Below, piece after piece: positions 1-11,400 of a DNA stretch of 64,000 bases (the first letter of the stretch is position 1; each line of letters opens with the position of its first letter). A model generated the notes under the pieces. It did no database searches and was not told where the DNA came from. It saw only the letters and a program-made list of their open reading frames with translations. Where the stretch lies: NCBI GenBank assembly GCA_037976565.1, contig CP137674.1:8599789-8663788 (forward strand), written 5' to 3'. Both the position numbers and the translations under genes were made by a program. This stretch comes from Mesocentrotus franciscanus. Taxonomy: Eukaryota > Echinodermata > Echinoidea > Camarodonta > Strongylocentrotidae.

Positions 1-2446
1 TAGAGGGACGCTGTGCATTACATGTACTAGGGGGCTACATTACTTTTGTTGTTGATCCTTACCAAAACAAAAGGCATGGCAGTGGTGATAGACACAAACA
101 CAAACACAAACACAAACCAATTTTATGTACATGTATTTGAAAACAAAAACGGAGCAGACGTGACCTTTTATGTTTTGAGTACAAAAATGAAGTTCATCAC
201 AAAGTGGCTCTCTCCCCCCCCAAAAAAAGCTACATGATTAAAACGATTGCTCTTTTTTCACTACGATAAAGTATTTTCAGTTATTCCCTATTATGTGCTT
301 GATGAGCTCTACAAAAGCTATCTTCATGAGACAGCAAGTTAATAGTGGAATTCTCAAATTGATACCCTAAAGACACAGGTCTGTGAAGGAGAAATGAAAT
401 TTCTTGAAATATACACATTGCTCATGAATCTATTAGTGCCCTTCTAATGTGCACACAACGAAGTGAAATGGTTTGTCGAGTTGACAGGGAACTTTCTCAA
501 CCAACACAGAGGCTTGCATCGGCTGTCCTCAATGACTTGACTGCTTTTTTAATGCTGATGTGAGGGCGCTTGACTGGTCTTGTCTTTATGTTTCATGTCA
601 TCCTCGCCTGAATCCGATCTCCTTTCTCCCTAATAACCATTTAATTCCTCCTCCCCCCACCCAGCTTCCTTAGTTACAGGAATTGTTATCAAAATTCCAT
701 GCTACTTGAATTGATGGGCTTATGCCCTTGACTAAGAGCCCATCTTGCTGTCTGATGTAAATAAAGTCACAGCTTTGGCTTTCCGCTGAAGTGTTGCGTT
801 GTCGTAAGTGCATACACCTCTGACATTTTGGGTGTGATAGGATCGTGAGCGAGGGCGGAAGTTATCTTTACGAGGAGGGAGCTTTGGGAGTTGATCTCGA
901 GATGGACGCGAGCCAGGGAATGGCTGCCACGTTGCTAGCTGCGTGTGTGTTTGCAGAAAAAACACTCTTCGTCAGGACAGGAAGGCTTGACAAACTGCGT
1001 GTTTGTAAACATGTTTGCTGAGTAACACATTGCGATTAATCATGTTTAGGAGACATCATGGCCATAGTCACAGACAACCGATAGTGATGTCTCAATTGGT
1101 CGCTCTTTCCTCAAACATCAATACAAACAGATTGTAAAATGTTGTCATCTATCAGTCAGATGGGAATTACCTACACATTCATACTATATGTATTATGTAA
1201 AGTCACAAATAAACAACCTTTCTATCTATCTCTGAAGAGATGACATGATTATTTTCTTGAAATAATCATAGGGGACCATTTTTGCTGCAGGTCAACTTAT
1301 AACTTTTAAACCTCAGAATATAAGATAAGTTGGAAGGTGAAAGGCATAAGATGATTTTCATTTTCCATTGGAATTATCTGGTTAGATTTCTTGCCTTAAT
1401 GTCTGACTTGAACTTGACATTGATTTGGGGTTGTTTTTTTAACAAGCTTAATGCTCCTTGAAAACAATTACACACAGTAACACACTAACAATGGGTAAAC
1501 ATGCCAACATGTACCAGTGTATTCAATTACTTTGCAGTTTTTGTCACCCTCTTTGATGAAAGAACCTCCCTGTTGTCAGTTTCCCACCTATTAATCTTTG
1601 ACGGATTGCGTGTCTTATGTTAAAAGACGACCTGTCAGCAGGAGGCCTTGATGGAACCGCCCCTGATGGCAAATTCGTATTTTTTAACACTAATGTTACC
1701 TTAAAGATGTGCTTTCATTCCTTGTGCTTTTAATAGAACAATGATAGACTTTATTGGCTCATGGATTATCTCCTTCTCTGTACATTAAGCTGTATTTCAT
1801 GAATGCCACATCAGCTATACATATCTCTATAAATGTTGTCAAGATTTTCTTGACATGAAGATTAACATGAAAATTGTGAACAGGGTTTACTTGAAGGCTT
1901 CAGGCCAACAGATTGAGAGTGTACATGTAGCTAGCTCTTGTAGGCAAACTGAAGTTATTTGAGGGTTTACAAGACTGATGGCCCATGAGAATGGCATATC
2001 TGTCCTGTTGGCTTGTCAGGAGAATGACATGTTCGGTCCCATGTCCTGTCAGTCTTGTTGGTCATTGGTCTTATAGGCTGTCTGTCTCATGGGCAGTTGG
2101 TCTATTGTGATTTCCGCCACCTAAACCAGTCGGTTATTTATTCATTTTTTGACTGACTTTAACTCGAAATGGCAAAATAAAACTTAACCTCGTATTGTAT
2201 GTCAACTATGGAATGGAAGAAAATACAATATTTACATTTTTTTTCTCATAAATTTCCATACATTTTACCCAAATATCGCAGAACGTATGTGCTTCTAAAC
2301 CTCGTGTTTATCAATGATTCATCCTTCTTGACAATCAGATAGGTGAGGCTGTTGAGCTAAATTTTATGAAGGAAGAGTTTGTATGTAGACAATCGTATAC
2401 GGTACCCCTCTCTAAATAATTGATTTTGTCTTTGCTTCTATTGCAG
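1..2446 (+). other. NFI intron, partial (no exon seen)
   Basis: This stretch precedes the first NFI exon visible in the window and ends in a good 3' splice site (pyrimidine run then TTGCAG at 2441-2446). I see no coding exon, only AT-rich DNA with a short ACAAAC tandem run near 90-118 and C/T-rich patches near 640-660. It is presumed to be the intron separating the DNA-binding-domain exons, which are outside the window, from the regulatory exons. Confidence 0.6.
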
Positions 2447-5400
2447 TGAGTGTGCTGAATGGTCAGGAGAACCATCACATGTTTTCTTCCACCGGAGTCT
2501 TCACAGCATTAGAGCTTAGGAGAATCACACAAGGTAATAATACTGTCAAACCTTTACATAAAGACCATCAAAATGATAGACAGATGGTCTTTATATACAG
2601 GTTCCCTTCAATGGAACATTAGAGCTTAAGAAGATCACACAAGGTAGTATACAGTCAAACCTTTATAAAGAGACTGCTGTAATGTCTTTAGATAGAGAGA
2701 TGATCTTTCTATGCAGGTTTCCTTCATAAACCAAGTTAAAAAGCACACAAGTTGATAATCTTGATAAAGTCAAACCTGTATATAAAGACCATTCAGGAAC
2801 ACAACAGCCAATTTTAATATGTATGCATTCCAAGAACAGGGAAACGATCCAAGAGAAACAGAAATTATTTGAGAAAAAGGAGAAGAAATGGTTAGTGCTT
2901 GTAGAAGTATATCCGGTTGATACAGAAGAACTTCCCTATTTTGAAGAGTAGGCAAGGGGAGAATCTTGTGCATCTGAGGTTAGCTCTACTCATAAAAGTG
3001 TTGGATAACATACTATTTAGCAAGTATGGATGTTAAAAGTTGAAAAGTTACTTGATAGTCCTGTACATAAAGGACATCTTATAGGATAATTTAAAAGATC
3101 TTCATTGTTTCCTCACCATTGCAAGAAAAAAGGTATAGGGGTAATAAAGTGTAATATTGAAAGTAATTTGGTTGATGAACATATCTTCCGTTATTGCATC
3201 ATCCAGTGCAATATTCTCCTTCTTCATCCTCAACAGTGCCAATCTTAATGGGAGGCGGAGACACCGGTCTAGGTAGCGCCCTCAACCTTAGTGAGCTCCC
3301 TTCACCCACCTACTACGCCAACAGCTATGCCAACAACGTCCACCCGGGGCTTGTAGGGAGCCAGACCATGGGCGGACTGAGGCGCAACATCCCGCTCTCG
3401 CTCACGCACGGCAACAAGCGCATCAAGAGGAACTCGACCACGATGTCGTCGGCCGATGACGAGGTGGACAGCATCGGAGAAGAAGGGGACAACATGGGCG
3501 GGTTCTACGGGAGGTCGCCGGCCAACTCCCTTAGTAGCCACTCCAGTGGTTGGCATAGTGACATGGATGCGGGTGAGTTGGAGATGCTGAGGATCATGAG
3601 GATGGGGATGGGATGCTGTGTATCCTCCAATACATAGTCCAGGGTTTAACACTGACAGGCCCTATGGGCCACCAAATGTTACCTCATTATCCCCCACACC
3701 GTGAAATTTAAGCAGGGGCCTCATGCATGTGTACATACACTAAAATATTTTAACCTTTACCCTGTTTGCTAATAGTTAGTGTAGAGCCGTTGGTACGTCC
3801 TTGAATAGGACTTCAAGCTAAAGATCCATTGTTTATTTCTTTTTTTTGGGGGGGGGGGGTCATATAAACAGGAACTAAAGTCAAACCTGTCTGCAAAGGC
3901 CACCCATTTCACTTCCTTTATAACAAAGAATGCAAGAAGATATTAAAGGTACAAGTCCAGTAACAACATAAAAGAAACAATCAGCAATGCCTGGGGATCA
4001 CCATAAGAAAAACAAGACTTAGTTCCAGTCTGAGCTCTCCACCATAGCTGCTGGTAGAAATACACGATTAATCAGTTTTATGATTCCTATCATTTCTTTC
4101 TTCCCTCTCCCTCTCCTTCTCTCCATCATCCAGGAGCCAGCCCCGGGATCCATTCTCCCAACATGAACAAGCCCAAAGCGGGTCTCCCAAACGCACAGTC
4201 TCCCACAGGATCCAGACCTGGAGGCATCAAGATCGAGAGAGACGGCTCCATGAGCGCCTGCACACTGCCTGATGGTAGCCCACAGAATGGTGAGTATATA
4301 CATGCTTCCCCCTGGAAATTCTTTAACCCTTGTTCCAAATTGAGTGAAAAATTTGATTTTTACAGCATCTTAGAGGGTCAGTTTGCGAGAACTAATGTAC
4401 CCCACAGAAAGGTCAGTGGATGCAGGCTTCTCCCAGGAATTGTTTACCCTTAGTCTGAATTGATTGTTGCAGGTGCTGTAGGTACTAAATGTTTAATATC
4501 TAATTGTCTTGTTAAAAAGTTTCCACTATTATGAATGCAAACAGGGTGGTTCACAAGGGGTTTCAATTATGATTGTACAGATTTGAAAATCAGCTATAGG
4601 TTAGTATTCAGGTACAGTGTTGGGTCCAGGGTAAGACTGCGACGAGTAGTCGAATACCCGAATACTCGCACTGTTGACAGCTACTCGAGTACGATTTTTT
4701 TTTTGCTATTTTTTCAGTGGTTTTACAACCATCTCTGTGTCTCAGCATAATGCAAATAAAGAATACTATTTAAAGCTAACCTACCTTCCTAATTTCAAGG
4801 GAAGAGATTTAATAAAAAGTGTTGAATTATTACGCAGGAGATCTTTTCTGAGCAAGGTAGCTAGGCCTCCAAAGCGCTGACATAATTCCCTTCGGTAACA
4901 ATGGCTGCGCGAGTCCAAAGGCCGCATTGCGACATAATCCTTTTCTTCGGTAGCAATGGCTGCGCGAGTCCAAAGTCCGCTTTGCAACATAATCCTTTTC
5001 TTCGGTGACAATGTCTGCCCTAGTCCAAAGTCCGCATTGCGACATAATCCTTTTCTACTGTGATAGGGGCACGCAAGTCCAAAGTCCACATTCCGACATA
5101 ATTCTTTTCTTCAGTGACATAGATTCTAGCCTTTCTAGATCTAGCCTAGATCTAGACTAGATCTATTTGTATTATTTTTATCGGAGCGTCGGCTTCGAGA
5201 AAACAGTCGGGACTGTACCGACTCAGGCTTATTTGTGTGAGTAAAATCACCAAAATAAAGGCTAGCTAGGTATTAAGTTTTATTTTTAAATATTGAAAAA
5301 AAAAAAAAAAATGGCGTCCGAGTATTCGAGTATTCGCGGGCAAGGCTGGGAGTGTACTCGAGTACCTCATTACACGGTTATGCACAGCCCTAGTCCAGGG

Positions 5401-8400
5401 TATAAGTTAGGAATTGAACGAGGAGCAGTTATCACCATAACACATGATTTGCTATCACCTTCCCCTCTCAGTTTTACACATTGCTCTCAATGGCCATGCA
5501 ATACCGGTGTGTTGGCTCAGTCAGTAGAGCGTTCGCCTCACAACCGGGAGGTCGTGGGTTCGAACCCCGGCCGCGTCATACCAAAAGACGTTAAAAGATG
5601 GGAGTGGCTGCTACCTCGTTTGGCGTTCAACAATAAGGGGATAGAGCAATGTCGATCTGGCGCTGCTCAGTAGCTGCCGGGCTCACGATCAATTGGGCAC
5701 AAAGAATTTCCATTTTCGGTTTAATAAAATTTGGAGTGGACTATAAAAGATTATTATTATTATTATTATAGGCATTACCGTTTGCCAGAAATCTAGAATA
5801 TTGAAACTGATGATATCCGACCTAGATAAGGGAAGTACAGAAAATACGGGTTCATTATGATTTATTAACAAGATACGATTAATTCCATCACCTTTCTTGA
5901 GGGATGTTAGTGGCCTCGTCAGGTGGCTGAGGAGGTGTCTAATTAGTGACAACGCTGACAAATGATTTAAATGACCTGACCCATCTTTTGCAGAGCACAA
6001 GAAACGGTTGTTCACGGCTATAAACGCATGAAATGGTGATGTTTGTCATGAATGTTCATGCAGACCACCGTCCAAACAGGTGGCTTGAAACTCCTTACTA
6101 TCCCCTCCCCTTCCCCCTTTCTCCTTCATCTTATTTTAAGATAATGTTCATACTTTGACCGGATGGCTGGGGAGCTCTCTCATTAGTGCAGATAGACTCC
6201 AGAGACTGATTTATTTGACCCAACATGATATAACACTTAGTCACGGCTGTAAACTTATTTAAATATTAGAGAGGTTTGTCATCAAAGTTCAGACAGTTGG
6301 GCAGCTGGCTTGAAACCTTCCTACTAGCCCCCCATCCCACCCTCCTTCTCTTAAAGAGACATTAAGCTAAAGCAGTATTGTGACAGGAGGAATGCCTGGA
6401 CACTTGTCTTCAGCTCTAAAATGACGCGTGATATTGATAAAAATGTATAAAATACTGTTCAATTTCAGAGGCTTTTGATATGTTTGCTTTCTTTGTCTAA
6501 GAAATTTCAAAATATTCTGAAATCGTAATGTTCTCAAAATATTAAAAATACATTTGACGGATATAAAAACACATTAGTATTATCATTTTGATCTTACGCA
6601 GGATTACTGTGACGTAACAAAATCATTGTTAGGAAACTGTAAAAAGAAAGTGACTCGCTGATACTTTAATAGTGCACGAGTAAGGTCTGATTGAGGTATG
6701 ATTAAATGTAATTCTTAAGAGCCACTACTTGCCTTTTTGACCCCTCCGCCACAGGAAAAAACCTGCAAAAAAAGTACAAGTTGATGTGAAATGTCATTGG
6801 AGATTAGTTTGTGTCATTCAGAATTTGATAGATTGGGGATAACCGCTATAAGGTGAAGCTGATATCCAGGGGAAAGGCTTTATGATTTAACACAAAGTGT
6901 TGCCACGGCAACAAGAGGCTGTGTTCATACAACTTTTTAAAGCCATAGATGAGGAACATGAATCAAGATATAATGTTATAGTCCACTGCACTTGCTATGT
7001 AATAGTCTGTGGTGCAGATGTGTTGTCCAGTTTTATGATTACGGTTATGGCAGATACCTCACAAAATATTCTATATAAGAACTATGTGTTGCCCTACAAT
7101 CAATATATTTCAGACTCTGCACTATATGTTATAATTGACTTAAGGTTTGTATTTACAAACTAAAAGTTTTAGACATGTTTGAGATCTCAGGTACACTCAT
7201 GCAATTTCACAAAGCATATTTTTGCGAAAACTTGTTCAAAAGTGCACTTTTTTCCTTGTTTGAGATTATTAATCACAATTGCATGTGAGTTTTACAACCA
7301 GTGAATGAAAAACGTTATTGAGGCAACCTTGTTTTAACCTTTACACGTTTCAAAATCGTGATACTTGGCCGGGAAATAAATCTTGTATGAACTGGGCCTG
7401 AATTTACAGTAGAGCGGATAACCACCGAATCGCTAGCTCATCCCAGTCATTTGATACTCAATAGGATTATAACAGGAATGTACCTAACTACTAGAGACCA
7501 AACACGGTTTGTAGGACTTGTTAAGCCTTCTTTATAAATCCTATTACAGGGTTGAGGGATAAACAAGGAGCTTGGCGGTTGAAGAACTCGTCTGGAAGGG
7601 GGTAGAGGAAGTGAAGTGGATTATGGGATATGGGTGACAGACAAATGGGATTGGTGATGGGAAGTTGTAGAGAGTGTAATGAGAAGTTCAAGATCTTAAA
7701 GGATGAAAGCAGGGATAAAAGTAGGGAATGACTCGAATTTGAACTCTGTTGACAATCTTCTATTTGAGTTATATGTAAGTTGTTCTTTCTTATGTTTCAG
7801 TTGCTGGGTTAGTTTTCCTATTTAAAGGCGTGGGATGTATTTCTTGGAAAGAGAGTATTGAAGCTCAAGGCATCATACCATTTCGATTGAAAGACTCGGT
7901 CAAACAGAATTGTTCAGCAGAGCCCCCCTCCACTTTTTAGTCTGCAAGCACAGGCTTTAATTTGACACCTTACAACAATTCCTAAAGCCTCAAGCAGAGC
8001 CTAGATCTGCTTTATTATGGCTGTGTCAAATAGCAACTTAATGCATGTAGGCTTACAGAGCCTATTGTAGTCTCATAGTGCAGACACTCTTCCATATGAC
8101 CGATAAGGGTTTAGGCGTGCAAACTAAACCATGAGCCCCCAACTGAATTGAAGTATCTTGGTCAATCTGGTCTTAATTTTACTTTGTATACTCTGTATTC
8201 ATAATCATCAATATCTCCTCATGTTACTCTCCTTGCTTCCCCCAGTAACATCTTTTTGACCATCAAAATATGGGTAATTAAGGCACTCTACCAGTCCATT
8301 CCCAGTCACATAACCTTATCTTCCATAATCTAAATATATCTGCACCTGTCCATTTTTTTATTTTAATAGTTGATCCTGTCTGTACTTCATATTTGCTTCC

Positions 8401-11400
8401 AGTTGGTCAACCGAACCTATCTTATGCCAACATGGCACCCTCGCCTGGTCCGCCTTCATCCGGGTACTATCAAAACCAGCTGAGAGTCCATTCGGCACCG
8501 AACCAAGAGAGTGCCCAGCTTTCGGACTACGTTCAGCTAGTCAGTCACCAGGAGACGCAGAATCATCCGGTAAGGAACAGACTTTTGTGATGGAGGTTTG
8601 AGGAGGATTGGGATGTTAAAGCAGAGAGGAATGGGGAAGATATTTAAAATATTGAGCAAACTGTCTTATAAGGATATGAAATGCTAATAGTTATGGTATT
8701 GGATAAGAAGCTTAATTATGTTTTAGTGAAGGTAGGAGGAGGATGGAGATGTTAGCAAGAGGAATGGCAATGGTTATGAAACTTTTGATGATATAAGGAT
8801 ATGAAATTCTGATGATGATGGTGATGATGAGGAGGAGGATCTAGATGATAGTGATGGTGATAATGAGGAGGAGGAGGATGTGATGAGGATGGGGCAAGTT
8901 ATGAGGATGATGATGATGGTGGTGATGGTGATGGTGATGATGATGATGGTGGTGATGGTGATGATGATGATGATGATGATGGTGGTGATGATGGTTGTGG
9001 TGATGGTGATGGTGATGGTGATGATGATGGTTGTGGTGATGGTGATGGTGATGATGATGGTTGTGGTGATGATGATAATGGTTGGTGTGATGATGATGAT
9101 GATGATGATAAGATGATGGTGATGATGATGGTTGTGGTGATGACAATGACGATGATGACAGACTTTACAGTGGATAAAAGAAAGAGTAAACTCCATTTTA
9201 AATTTGCTTAGAGCTCTCCTTACCATGAATTTCAATTGTTACATCAAATCAGAAGTCATCACTGAAGTTTCTTCTCCTAAACCTTCATCTCCTTTAGGTC
9301 CATGTCAAGACTGGAGCTGCTGTAGGCAATGCCAACAGTCCCACCAAGATCGCTGGTTTCATCCCTACCGCCATGCTTCCTCCCCCTCCTCCACCACCGG
9401 TAGCTAGACCCGTTGCCTTGACAACATCCATCGGTCAGATGGGCACTCTCTCTGGTGTCAGCAACGGGGCCAACTCAAATGCAAATGGCATTATGTGTAA
9501 GTTTTCTTGTTCCATTTAAACAAATGCATGTATAATATATTCCATGTACATATATACAGAGTCAGGTAGGCTGTGATTCTGGCCATAGCTTTAGAATAGG
9601 GCCTTATATTATCAAAGAGTTGCGATTAATTAAAATGGGTCCTAATTTTTCTTGACATCAATGCAAATTGATCGTCTGGAAGCTATTGGAAAATGTTAAT
9701 TATGTAGCACATAAGAGTTGGTGTATACTGAAAGGTTTTGGAATCATCAACATGATAAACAGTTGACTTGGTCTTGATAGAAGTCACATGCACCGTACAT
9801 AGAAATGTGTATATGGGACTTGTGGCATGAATGGTTGGTAAAGCAATTAAAACTATATTTTGTTATATTTCGAAAATGAGGGCATTTGGAAAGCGATACT
9901 TTTAAGGGGAATTTATCTTCTATATTCCTCAACTAGAATGAAGAAATTAAAAATTATTTTCCACCTTTCCCATAACTCGACCTTCTCTTGAAATGAATGA
10001 AATATGTATTTCTTGAATCTCTGTTTTTTTTTCCTGACAGCAACAAGCACCACACCTCTGAACCTGCCTTCAACGTCCATCTTCACCAGCTGTCCCACCA
10101 CCCCACCGGTCAGTAGAAGCATCATGACAAGTCCTTTCACTGTCTTGGGTCGGCCAGACAACTCCTATGTCCACTCCCAACAGCAGGTTAGTAGAAGCTG
10201 TTGACCCTTTCAATGACTAAGCTTGAGATGACTCGGACTGGAATCTGTGGAAAACCTGTGTTGTGCCGAATTCTAACGGTATCCAGTGGGTTAAGGAGGA
10301 CCAATCACTGAATATGTTGTTACACTGTTAGTTTGAGATACATTACAGGTATCCTTTATTCAAATTGTCGGCTTTTATTTCAAAAGATATGATGCCTTTT
10401 CAGAGGTTTGAAAGAAAAGGGAGACATGATAGCCCCCCCCCCCTCCCCTCTCTCTTTGCCAAAGAGTTACCATTCACTGCAGAATTCTGCACAAAGCTCT
10501 GAAGAAGTAATCACAACATTTTTGCAACATGTCAACAACTCTTTAAAGAATAAGATAAACACTCACTCTGTGTCAGAAAAGGTTGGTTTATCCCAACAGA
10601 AAAAAAAACTATATCCCCTCCGACTTCGTCGGCGAGGGGATAATAAAATTCAAGTTTATGACAATATGATGACATATATAAATGGGAAAAGTGCAACCTC
10701 TGTGAAGTGTATCTTTTGTAAAATCATATGGCACATGCAACAGCTCAGCTTTTGATAAGTGTCCAGACACTGAGAAGACTAGATGATACACGTGCAAAGA
10801 ATTCCATCGAATCAAATTCTATTACGTTGATTTGTAACTTTCTCCATTTAATTTCTCGTCTAGATGTTGTCGTATCAGAACATCAGTCCTGTCAACATCA
10901 GTCCGACATCACTGTCACTCCTGACATCGCCTGTGGCCACTCCAAGGAGTACACCCAGATCAACCCCTATCCCACGATGGAACGCTCCACTCGTATCAAT
11001 TGATGAAAGCTCGGACTATTCCTTGATGTCCAGTAAGTAGGGGTGTTCAGTTCACTGAAGTAGAGGGATGATACTTTTAGAAATGTATAAATACCTGCCA
11101 GGGGACCGTTACTCGAAACCATCATAAGTCTAAGTGGACATCCCATAGAAACATGTGTCAATTCTATAACACACGTTTCAATGGGATGTCCACAAACTTA
11201 GATTATGATGGTTTCGAGTATCGTCCACCAGGCTACTATTTTCGAACTTTCACACCATTCGAATGTGGCAGTTGTGTAGTGATTTTTGCTTTGTATATCT
11301 GCCGAATGTGAGGATAGCTTGGGAGGGGGAGGGGGAAAATTTAACCCTTTTACACCTTATTTTTGGAACAGTCTTCCCAGTTCTCTTGTGTACATTCAAC

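Noticed and set aside
3302..3652. 116-codon minus-strand frame
   Set aside because: Shadow of the GC-richer NFI exon 3237-3572.
5513..5585. tRNA-Val-like sequence
   Set aside because: Has A and B boxes but the anticodon and T stems do not pair properly and a SINE body and (ATT)n tail follow; it is a SINE head.
8774..9235. Open frames rich in His/Ile/Met across the GAT tract
   Set aside because: Pure microsatellite translation inside an NFI intron.
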